Source of the DNA: Kordiimonas lipolytica
Lineage (GTDB): Bacteria; Pseudomonadota; Alphaproteobacteria; Sphingomonadales; Kordiimonadaceae
Reading direction: 5' to 3'
NCBI RefSeq assembly: GCF_001550065.1
Contig: NZ_LRUB01000012.1
Coordinates: 1-64,000 of the forward strand
DNA length: 64,000 bases
The translations under genes were made by a program, and so were the position numbers. The notes beneath the pieces are model-generated. The model made no database searches. It was not told the origin of the DNA and was given only the letters and a program-made list of their open reading frames with translations. Shown here in pieces: positions 15,757 through 23,690 of the stretch (the stretch's first letter is position 1; every line of letters begins with the position of its first letter).

Positions 15757-16743
15757 TTAGTGAATGGCCGCCCTGGCTTCGCCACTACGGACGAACTTCA
15801 GGTCGTTCCGCTTCAGGTATCTGAAGATGCGCTGTGCCGCTTCCTGGCTGAACCCAGCAGCATGCACCAACTCAAGCATGCGCCTCAGGTCACCAGATTC
15901 AAACGTGCGGCGCACGTCGCCCAGGGTCACACCGGCTTCAACGGCAAGGGCACTGCCCAGAAACTGGAAACTGCCCAGCTCCGCCATCTTCATTACCAGC
16001 GCCTCATCCAGCCGCCCTTCAGCGCGCAGGTCAATAACATACCCATGCACTTGGGCGGGGCCCGCCTTGGAAATCTTTTTCCACAGCACCTGCTCCTGGC
16101 TTTGCTGCGTTAAGGCTGCGGCTTCCATGGCGGAAACCGCGTAATTATTCATCAACAGCTTGCGGCATTCGTCGGACACCATATCGACAATGCGCTCAAC
16201 AACCGAAAGCGGCAGATCGCTCCTGCGGCCAAGCGCGTCGATGACATTCTGGTAATCGGAAAACCGATCAACCGTCTTGTTGCAGCTGCGCTCCGAAAAG
16301 CGGATGGCCACATTCTTGACCGCAACTGTGGCAGGGCGCACAGGCGCAGAACTGACGAGCGCGAAAGTCGCATGCTCACCCAGGTCCTCGCGCTTGGCGA
16401 TGCGCATCAGGGCGTGTTCTTCAAGATGCGGGATCAGGCTGGCCCACTGGGCATCCGTGAATGCTGTGGTTACCTCAACAAACGGGCCTGAAACGCTTTC
16501 GACATCTGTGGCAATTCGGGCCGCCAGATCATACGGCAGGCGACTGCAGTACCGGAGCTCGAAAGCCAGCGTCTCGCGCACTTCCAGGCAGATATCCTGC
16601 GCAAGCGCACGAGCAACATTTTCAACCGTCGCCAACTCGTCGTCAGGGCGGTTGTCGGAATTAAGGAATCGGGACGCGCGCTTGGCGAGAACCACCTTTG
16701 CGCCAGGGTCGGCTTTTGCCAGATTTTCAGGGTCCAAACTCAT
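15757..16743 (-). CDS. DUF2336 domain protein, paralogue 1
   Basis: This 328-residue helical-repeat protein belongs to the alphaproteobacterial DUF2336 family. Family signatures include LAFELRYCSRLPYDLA near residue 60, an SGPFVEVTTAFTD segment, and DLPLSVVERIVDMVS in the middle. HEAT-like helices with no enzyme motif suggest a scaffold or regulator. It has 28 transcript-start-proximal bases in common style with paralogue 2 (see 16930-17946): a GCCTGATGCCTGT box 65 bases upstream, and GGAG before the start. Its own terminator follows. Function is not established. Confidence 0.82.
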   Translation of the reverse strand: MSLDPENLAKADPGAKVVLAKRASRFLNSDNRPDDELATVENVARALAQDICLEVRETLAFELRYCSRLPYDLAARIATDVESVSGPFVEVTTAFTDAQWASLIPHLEEHALMRIAKREDLGEHATFALVSSAPVRPATVAVKNVAIRFSERSCNKTVDRFSDYQNVIDALGRRSDLPLSVVERIVDMVSDECRKLLMNNYAVSAMEAAALTQQSQEQVLWKKISKAGPAQVHGYVIDLRAEGRLDEALVMKMAELGSFQFLGSALAVEAGVTLGDVRRTFESGDLRRMLELVHAAGFSQEAAQRIFRYLKRNDLKFVRSGEARAAIH

Positions 16744-16807
16744 GAATTGGCTCCATCTGGGAATCGCTGCTTCTCAGCCATTCCAGTTCGGCACCCGGAA
16801 ATATTCT

Positions 16808-16820
16808 GCCTGATGCCTGT
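16808..16820 (-). promoter_or_regulatory. 13-base box shared upstream of both DUF2336 genes
   Basis: GCCTGATGCCTGT (plus strand) is found here and identically at 18009-18021, in each case about 65 bases before the start codon of a DUF2336 gene. It could be a promoter element or an operator, or a remnant of gene duplication. Confidence 0.5.
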
Positions 16821-16929
16821 AAACAATATATTAACGTCGGCCATATTTAGCTCGACGCACTCTCAACTAACAGTCCCCTGACGTTGGCCCGACTACCTGT
16901 GGTGGGGCCGCCCTGCAGGGGGTTCAGGG

Positions 16930-17946
16930 TTATGCCGCCGCACCGCCGGCCTTTTCAGCCAGTGGAACGACATTATCTTCTTCTTGTATTGTCTCGGCCA
17001 CCTGGCTGTTAAAGCGCTTCGCCAATTTCAGGAAGCGCGGCGCCATGGTTTTGCTGACATTCGCCATTTGCATCAACCGCACGAATGCGGCCGGATCCTC
17101 AAGCGTCAGGATTTCACGGATACGCCCAACCGGCAGCCCGGCTTCAAGCGCCAGCGCGCTTTCCATGAAGGCCGACGAACCGCGATCAGCGATTTCCACC
17201 ACCAGAAGGTGGGTAAGCCTGCGATCATTCCTGAGATCTGTAACAAAAGCATGGATCTGCGGGGCGCTTGCGTTCTTGAGCTGCTCCCACAGGGCATCGA
17301 TCTTGTTGTCTTCCGCAATCTGGCCGGCCACATCAGAATCGATGGCATACTGGGACACCAGCGTGTCGCGGCAGTGCGTGGACACCTTGTTGACAATGCG
17401 CTCCACAACGCTGAGCGGCAGATCGTGGCGGGCGCTCAGGTGGTCCATCATGCGAACATTCTCGCCAAAACGGTCCACAACCTTGTCCGTCGCCTTTTCC
17501 GGCAGTTCGGTGCGGTCGTTGCGCACCAGCGTGGTCACGCTGCGTTCTTTGCCGTAGGTTGCCACAGCCGTGGATACCGTCTCTGGCAGGTCTGACCGGC
17601 GAGCAAGCGTAATCAGCGCATGTTCTTCAAGCGCCGGGATCAGCCGCATCCATTCCTTGTCAGTAAATACGTTGGTTTCGCCCAAAAACGGGCCGGATAC
17701 CATTTCCACATCGCGGGCAATCTTGTCCGCCAGATCGTGTGCCAAGACCTTGCACTTCCTGAGCTCGAACGCCAACACTTCCCGAACCTGCGGGGAAACG
17801 TCCTGCGCCAGCACGCGCGCTACATTTTCAACAGTCGCGCGCTCTTCCTCCGCCTGCTCCTTGACCAGAAACTGGCCAACGCGCTTGGCGAGAACGATTT
17901 TCTCGAGCTGCACTGCATCTACTAATGTCACGGCATTAAAGTCCAT
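16930..17946 (-). CDS. DUF2336 domain protein, paralogue 2
   Basis: This 338-residue protein resembles paralogue 1 throughout: TVENVARVLAQDVSPQVRE, VLAFELRKCKVLAHDLA, VSGPFLGETNVFTD and HDLPLSVVERIVNKVS. The ATG at 17946 is preferred because GGAG lies nine bases upstream and residues from there match paralogue 1. An earlier start at 18054 would add 36 unrelated residues. Both genes point the same way, 186 bases apart, and share a 13-base upstream box, so tandem duplication is likely. No catalytic motifs are visible and the function is unknown. Confidence 0.82.
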   Translation of the reverse strand: MDFNAVTLVDAVQLEKIVLAKRVGQFLVKEQAEEERATVENVARVLAQDVSPQVREVLAFELRKCKVLAHDLADKIARDVEMVSGPFLGETNVFTDKEWMRLIPALEEHALITLARRSDLPETVSTAVATYGKERSVTTLVRNDRTELPEKATDKVVDRFGENVRMMDHLSARHDLPLSVVERIVNKVSTHCRDTLVSQYAIDSDVAGQIAEDNKIDALWEQLKNASAPQIHAFVTDLRNDRRLTHLLVVEIADRGSSAFMESALALEAGLPVGRIREILTLEDPAAFVRLMQMANVSKTMAPRFLKLAKRFNSQVAETIQEEDNVVPLAEKAGGAAA

Positions 17947-18008
17947 TTCTTGGCTCCAATCCTGCCTGATCCTTAAACCGGGCCTGATTAAAACCGGTAT
18001 CAACACAC

Positions 18009-18021
18009 GCCTGATGCCTGT
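18009..18021 (-). promoter_or_regulatory. 13-base box upstream of DUF2336 paralogue 2
   Basis: This is an identical copy of the box at 16808-16820, 63 bases before the ATG of paralogue 2. Confidence 0.5.
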
Positions 18022-18484
18022 GACAATGACACTAGGGCGTGAGAATTTCGTCAACGATTGGGGAAATGTTAGCTAAAATTGTATTTGTTTTTCAGGGCCT
18101 TGGTTCAGGCGCCATAGACTGGCGCACTCCTTCTGTCGCCTGCCTTCTTCTGCCCGCCAGATGAGGGCGAGCAATCTGGCAGGGATGCGGACGGCCCACT
18201 GTTTCAGTGGCTGCAACAGCCATTGAGATACGCCAATCAAATACTTACAAGCTATTGAAATAAATCAATTATTCTGAGCACAGCCAAGCTGCGCAACCAT
18301 GAAAAATCCTGCCCTTCAATGCCGCCATAGCGCTTTGCAAGCCTTGCTGCCTGGCCGTATAGATAGCTTGATCCCGGCAGACACTACCATGGCGGGCAGC
18401 ACCTGTTTTGTAATGGAACAGCGCCTTCTCCAGCCCAGTTCGGGTTTTCCGCGAACCTGCCTGAACCCTCTTGAGCACTGCCTC

Positions 18485-18513
18485 CCGGCAACTATTGCCG
18501 CAATAGTTGTCGG
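18485..18513. repeat. 29-bp near-perfect palindrome
   Basis: CAACTATTGC-C-GCAATAGTTG has ten-base perfect arms around one base, and pairing continues outward as CCG/CGG with a single mismatch. It is AT-rich in GC-rich surroundings, 26 bases from the permease operon terminator. It could be an operator or a structured RNA end. Confidence 0.5.
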
Positions 18514-18538
18514 CCTCGCGAATATGCGATTCGCACGC

Positions 18539-18570
18539 AAAAAAGAGGGGGAGCCGAATAGGACTCCCCC
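18539..18570 (-). terminator. intrinsic terminator of the efflux operon
   Basis: GGGGGAG and CTCCCCC form a perfect seven-base-pair stem, followed on the minus strand by TCTTTTTTG. It lies 63 bases beyond the stop of the last permease gene. Confidence 0.88.
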
Positions 18571-18633
18571 AAGTATTGCGAACGAAAGCCCGGGACCATA
18601 GTGCCTTGGGCATTCGTGACGCGAGAGATTGGT

Positions 18634-21144
18634 TTATTCGTACCGAAGGGCGTGGATGGGGTTGGCCTGCGCCACATGGGCCGCACGGCCCGCTACCGTA
18701 ATCCAGGCGATCAGGAGCGCCACCGCCCCGGCCACAAGCGCCATGACAATGATGAAGCCACTATCCAATCGGTACTGGAACCCTTCCAGCCAGCCTGACA
18801 TCAGATACCAGCCAACTGGCCAGGCAATGACGTTTGCAATCAGCACAGGCCGCGAGAACTGCCACACCAGAAGCCTGACAATATCCATCACGCGGGCGCC
18901 CAGCACCTTGCGGATGCCGATTTCCTTGGTGCGCTGTTCGGCTGAGAAAGCCGCAAGACCATAAAGCCCAAGGCAGGCGACAATGATGGCAAGGCCCGAG
19001 AAAGCGGCAAACAGCTTCGCTTGCGCGTCTTCGCTGGCATACTGGGCGTCCAGCATGTCTGAAACAAAGGAATGAGCGATAGGTGACAGAGGCATATGCT
19101 GGCGCCAGACACCTTCGACATTTTGAACAACATCAGCGACATTGGCGCCCTCAAAACTCACCGTCGCCACCCGGAAGGCATTTGGCATCACCCAGTAAAC
19201 CGAAGGACGTACGCCAAACTTGAGCGACCGGAAATAGACGTCCGGCACCACGCCGACAATTGTCAGGTCATATTGCCCGGCCCGGAACACATCGGCCCGC
19301 AATGTCTTTCCGATAGCAGCCTGCGGCGACGCGATCCCCATTGCGCGAACGGCCGATTCATTAAGAACGACACTTGCATTTCCGATGCGGCCTTCCTCTT
19401 CAGGGATCGGCGTGATGACGTCACTGCCAAAGGATTGGTCGAATGTGCGGCCAGCGATCGGCTCAATGCCGTAAGCTTCAAGAAAGCCGAAGCCGAAGGA
19501 ATGATAGTTCAGCACCACGCTGTCTTCGCTGGTGGACCCCTCTGTCCGGTCCAACAGCGTGAAGCCGGTGTTGTTTTCATTGTCCTGGCTGGGCACCTCG
19601 GATGACAGGACAACACTGGTCACGTTCGGCAAGCCCGCAAGCGCCTGCCGGATTGCCTCAGCCTGCCCGCTGTTTGATGCAGTGCCAAAGCTTGTCACAG
19701 CCAGCTTCCCGTCGGCCTGGTACCCGACATCCATTGATTTCGCGTACATGGTCTGCCCGTATATGACAGCCGTGCACATCACCAGACCGATTGATATAGC
19801 GAACTGGAACACAACCAGCGCCGACCGGAAAGTGGATGCCCCACCGACGTCAGACGACTTGTTCGCCTTCAGGATACGGGCGGGCAGGAAACGCGACAGG
19901 AAGGCTGCCGGATAACTGCCGGACAAAAGCCCCACAATAACGGCAACCCCCGCCAGCGACACCAGAAGCGGCAGATCCTCCAGAACGTCAAATGTCAGGC
20001 TCTTGTCGATCGCTTCATTATAAAGCGGCAGCGCCAGTTCAACGCCAACGAACGCGAACAACAGCCCCAGGGCCGCAATTGCCACAGCTTCACCAAGGAA
20101 CTGCAGCGCGACCTGACGCCTTGTGGCCCCCATGACTTTCCTGAGCGCCACTTCACGCGCCCGCTTGGACGCCTTGGCCGTAGACAGGTTCATGAAGTTG
20201 ATTGAAGCAATCAGCAAGATCAGAAGCGCCACGCCCGAGAAGGTATAGACCATATTGATATCGCCCATGGGCGACAGGTCCCCCATATTGCCGGCGTCCT
20301 TCCGGGCATGCAGGTGCAGGTCCAGAAGCGGCATCACATTGGGCTTGATAAAGTCACTGGGCTTGCCGGGAATACCCGTTTGTTCAGTGAAGGGACTCTC
20401 GGTATCGATCCAGGTTATATAGCGTTCCTTCAGGTCCGCCGCCGTCTTGCCGTCCCGCAATTTGAAATAGGTGTATGTGTTTACACTGGTCCAGGTGTTC
20501 AGAATATTTGGCGCGAAATCGAACATGGCTGGGTCCATGTGCAAGAGCAGATCAATATTCATGTGAGAGCTTTGGGGCAGGTTCTTGATAACGCCACTTA
20601 CCTTGAGCTCAAGCTGGTTGTTCTGCAGGCAGCAGGCCACCAGGGTTTCGCCAACCACATCGGTTCGGCCAAAATATTTGATCGCCATGTCTTCTGAGAT
20701 CACCAGGCTCATCGGATTGGCAAAGCTTGTCTGCGCGTCGCCGTGCGCGAACGGCAGATCGAACACCTTGAAAAAGGAACCATCCGCAAAGGTCACAACT
20801 TCATTGAACGCGGTATCATCCTTGATGATCGCCGTGCCGTTCACCAGAACGCGAACGCCTTCCTCAACCTCCGCACTGGCGTAGGTCTTGAGCATCTCCA
20901 TCATGCGGCCTGCTGAACGCACCGTCAGGAACGGTGGCCGATCCGGCGCATAATAAGCCGAATGGATGCGTACCACCTTGTCGGCTTCCGGCACCCACTT
21001 GTCGAAGGTCAGCTCATCCCGCACGTAAAGAAGAATGAGGATACAGCTCATCATACCGATGGCGAGACCAAACACGTTGATGGCCGAAAACAGCCGGTTC
21101 TTCATGATATGCCGCCAGGCAGTCAGCAGATAATTCCTGAACAT
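18634..21144 (-). CDS. MacB/FtsX-type ABC transporter permease 1
   Basis: This 836-residue inner-membrane protein has a first helix at about residues 20-42, then a large periplasmic MacB_PCD-type domain, three helices from about 290 with the FtsX signature REVALRKVMGA, a second periplasmic domain, and a final FtsX block beginning KEIGIRKVLGA. In all about eight helices make a double-FtsX permease. It ends NPIHALRYE, a tail shared by its three neighbours. Such permeases do not transport through the membrane like classic exporters but drive mechanotransmission with a fusion protein and outer-membrane partner. It is the promoter-distal gene of the operon and is followed by a strong terminator. 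The substrate is unknown. Confidence 0.9.
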   Translation of the reverse strand: MFRNYLLTAWRHIMKNRLFSAINVFGLAIGMMSCILILLYVRDELTFDKWVPEADKVVRIHSAYYAPDRPPFLTVRSAGRMMEMLKTYASAEVEEGVRVLVNGTAIIKDDTAFNEVVTFADGSFFKVFDLPFAHGDAQTSFANPMSLVISEDMAIKYFGRTDVVGETLVACCLQNNQLELKVSGVIKNLPQSSHMNIDLLLHMDPAMFDFAPNILNTWTSVNTYTYFKLRDGKTAADLKERYITWIDTESPFTEQTGIPGKPSDFIKPNVMPLLDLHLHARKDAGNMGDLSPMGDINMVYTFSGVALLILLIASINFMNLSTAKASKRAREVALRKVMGATRRQVALQFLGEAVAIAALGLLFAFVGVELALPLYNEAIDKSLTFDVLEDLPLLVSLAGVAVIVGLLSGSYPAAFLSRFLPARILKANKSSDVGGASTFRSALVVFQFAISIGLVMCTAVIYGQTMYAKSMDVGYQADGKLAVTSFGTASNSGQAEAIRQALAGLPNVTSVVLSSEVPSQDNENNTGFTLLDRTEGSTSEDSVVLNYHSFGFGFLEAYGIEPIAGRTFDQSFGSDVITPIPEEEGRIGNASVVLNESAVRAMGIASPQAAIGKTLRADVFRAGQYDLTIVGVVPDVYFRSLKFGVRPSVYWVMPNAFRVATVSFEGANVADVVQNVEGVWRQHMPLSPIAHSFVSDMLDAQYASEDAQAKLFAAFSGLAIIVACLGLYGLAAFSAEQRTKEIGIRKVLGARVMDIVRLLVWQFSRPVLIANVIAWPVGWYLMSGWLEGFQYRLDSGFIIVMALVAGAVALLIAWITVAGRAAHVAQANPIHALRYE

Positions 21145-21170
21145 GATCGTATCCTCGCTTTCTTATGGTC

Positions 21171-21190
21171 CTGCCCAGGCGTCCGGGCAG
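21171..21190. repeat. intercistronic hairpin between permeases 1 and 2
   Basis: CTGCCC and GGGCAG pair around eight bases in the 57-base gap. No T tract follows, so mRNA processing or stability is more likely than termination. Confidence 0.4.
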
Positions 21191-21201
21191 AACTGTCTAT
21201 T

Positions 21202-23634
21202 TTATTCGTGCCTAAGGGCCGAAATCGGGTTACGCCGGGCCACTGCCAGCGCGTGACTGGCCACTGTCAGCCATCCGATCATCAGCGCGCCCACCCCCAT
21301 CACTGCAAACGGCAGGAAGCCCAGCTCCACCCGGTAGGCGAAACCATTAAGCCAGTCGCTCAGGAAATAGAAGGCCACGGGCCAGGCAATCAGGTTGGCC
21401 ACCAGGATGGGTTTGGAAAACTGCCACAGCATCAGGGCGACAATGTCCCTGAGGCGCGCGCCCAGCACCTTGCGGATACCGATCTCCTTTGTGCGGCGCT
21501 CTGCAGTGAAAGACGCCAGGCCATATAGACCCATGCAGGAAATCGCCACAGCCAGCAGTGTGAAGGCCGTCAGGATGTCGCCCAACTGGTCATCGGTCTG
21601 ATACTGGTTTTCCACCAGCTCGCTCATGGTGCGGTAAAGCAGCATGTCGTCGGGGTAAGTGGCGCGCCAGGCGTCCTCGATGGCGGCGATAGCTGCGTCC
21701 CGGTTGCGGGCGTCAATCCGTACGCTCATGTCCGAGTTACGGACAAAATCGATATAGTAGATGCCTGGACGGATCACATCGCGCGCGCTGTCGAAATGGA
21801 AGTCGGCCACAACACCGACAATGGTGGCATCCACCCTGAGCGTGCTCGAGAGGTCAGCAGGCATCTGCTGGCCGATTGCTGCCTCTGGCGTTTCAAAACC
21901 CAGAAGCTTCGCACCCATTTCGTTGATCACGATATTGGCAGCAGGCGCATATTCAGGGTTTTCGCCCCGGTCGCGCAGGACGTCTGCGCCTGTATCGGTC
22001 AGGTACCGACCGGCAACCAGCGGAATTTCATAGGCCTTGAAGAAATCAGGCCCAGTGGGCAGGCCGTCCAGCATAACAGGCTCGCCACCATCAACTGGGC
22101 GGATATGCAGGCGATCTTCGCTGCCTTCGGTCGGCACATCGGATGACCGGCCGACGGCCTTGATGAACGGGCTTTCAAGCAGGCGCTGCTTGATCTCGTT
22201 CGACCGGCTGTTGTTGGTGCCCGAAAGGACGATCAGGTCGTCTGCCTTGAACCCAAGGTCCAGCTGGCGGGCATAGTCTGTCTGCTTGTTGACAAAGAAG
22301 GCAATGATCATCAACGCCACCGAAATCGCGAACTGAGCCACCACAAGGCCCTGCCGCAGCCGTGACGTGCCATTGTCCGAGGCCGTGTTGCTATAAAGCA
22401 CATCATGCGGCTTCAGCATGGCGAAATAGGTTGCCTGGAAACTGCCAGCACTTACCCCGACGCCAATACCCAACAGAAGGAGAGCGCCCAAAAGCGCCGG
22501 TTCGCCGAAAAGGTCCATCTCAATGATCGAAGACAGGAACTCGTTATAGTACGGCAGGGCAAATTCCACCATCGTCAGCGCCAGCAGAAGGGATATGAAG
22601 GCCAGCAGCACAGATTCCCCAAGGAACTGCTGGATCACTTGGGCACGGCTGGCACCAAGCACCTTGCGCACAGCCACTTCCCGCGCCCGGTGGGCCGTGC
22701 GCGCCATCGACAGATTAAGGAAGTTCACAAGCGCAATCATCAGGATCAGGAGCGCGACACCGACAAAGCCGTAAAGCACGTCAGGATCTGCGTTTGCGTC
22801 ATTGCCATAAAGGTGAATGTCGCCCATGGGTACCAGGCTCAGTTTCATCGACCAGTTGCGTCCATTTTCCTGGCCCTGCTGACCCTTCGGCAGGTGGCGG
22901 TCAACAATGGCGGGAAGCTCTGCCCGGATCAGGTCGATGTTCGTGTCGGGCGCGAACCGCACATAGGTTTCACGAAGGGCGAAGCGCCAGTCTTCAGTGA
23001 ACCAGCGGGCGCCGACAAAATATTCGCGATTGAACGGCACGACGAAATCATGCTGGATCACGGAGCGCCCTTCAGGGTTTGCGACCACGGCACTAACGAT
23101 GAAATCGTGATACTCGTCCCCAAGGCGGACCGAAATCGCCTTGCCGAGAGCTGGCGCGAGGCCGAAATATTTCTCTGCCGTACGCTGGCTGATCACCACG
23201 TTCGACAGCGTGCCGAACACGGTGTCGGCGCTGCCCTCAATGAACGTCACGTCGAAAAAGTCGAAAAAGTTGGCATCAGCGAAATACACCTGCTGGGCCA
23301 TCAGTTGGTCGCCCATGCGAACGGTCAGCCCGGCATCCATGAAGCGGGTGATATCTTCCACCTCGCGGAAGGTATCGAAAAAAATATCCTTCAGCGGATC
23401 AACGGCATTGGGGCTTGGCCTGTCAGGCTGGCCCTCACGGAGGTAGGTATTTTCAAGGCGGTAGACATCGTCAGCCCGGCTCCAGTGGCCATCCCAGCTG
23501 AATTCGTCCCGAACGAACAGGATGATCAATATGAACGCGGCAAGGCCGATAGCCAGGCCAACGATATTGATGCTTGAGAACAGCTTGTGCCGCATCAGGC
23601 TTCTGGACGCTGTCTTGAGATAGTTGAAAAACAT
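21202..23634 (-). CDS. MacB/FtsX-type ABC transporter permease 2
   Basis: This 810-residue permease has the same layout as its neighbours. The N-terminal helix starts LINIVGLAIGLAAF-like after MFFNYLKTASRSLMRHK. The first FtsX block carries REVAVRKVLGA, the second has KEIGIRKVLGA, and the C-terminus is NPISALRHE. The periplasmic domains have diverged from those of permeases 1, 3 and 4, which suggests different partners or substrates after duplication. GGAG precedes the ATG, itself preceded by the recurring ACGACAGC octamer. Confidence 0.9.
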   Translation of the reverse strand: MFFNYLKTASRSLMRHKLFSSINIVGLAIGLAAFILIILFVRDEFSWDGHWSRADDVYRLENTYLREGQPDRPSPNAVDPLKDIFFDTFREVEDITRFMDAGLTVRMGDQLMAQQVYFADANFFDFFDVTFIEGSADTVFGTLSNVVISQRTAEKYFGLAPALGKAISVRLGDEYHDFIVSAVVANPEGRSVIQHDFVVPFNREYFVGARWFTEDWRFALRETYVRFAPDTNIDLIRAELPAIVDRHLPKGQQGQENGRNWSMKLSLVPMGDIHLYGNDANADPDVLYGFVGVALLILMIALVNFLNLSMARTAHRAREVAVRKVLGASRAQVIQQFLGESVLLAFISLLLALTMVEFALPYYNEFLSSIIEMDLFGEPALLGALLLLGIGVGVSAGSFQATYFAMLKPHDVLYSNTASDNGTSRLRQGLVVAQFAISVALMIIAFFVNKQTDYARQLDLGFKADDLIVLSGTNNSRSNEIKQRLLESPFIKAVGRSSDVPTEGSEDRLHIRPVDGGEPVMLDGLPTGPDFFKAYEIPLVAGRYLTDTGADVLRDRGENPEYAPAANIVINEMGAKLLGFETPEAAIGQQMPADLSSTLRVDATIVGVVADFHFDSARDVIRPGIYYIDFVRNSDMSVRIDARNRDAAIAAIEDAWRATYPDDMLLYRTMSELVENQYQTDDQLGDILTAFTLLAVAISCMGLYGLASFTAERRTKEIGIRKVLGARLRDIVALMLWQFSKPILVANLIAWPVAFYFLSDWLNGFAYRVELGFLPFAVMGVGALMIGWLTVASHALAVARRNPISALRHE

Positions 23635-23690
23635 GAAAGTCTCCGCTGTCGTTCAGTGTCGGGCGTCTTTGTGCGCCCATTAAGCTTTCT

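Larger units (their letters stand above)
18055..18633. other. about 580 bp without a gene
   Basis: No coding sequence can be supported. The region holds the distal upstream DNA of DUF2336 paralogue 2, a 29-base near-perfect palindrome (18485-18513) and the terminator of the permease operon (18539-18570). Short open frames lack ribosome sites and similarity. Confidence 0.5.

Noticed and set aside
18055..18633. Short open frames in the gene-free stretch
   Set aside because: None has a ribosome site, protein family likeness or composition different from random frames; only a palindrome and a terminator are supported.
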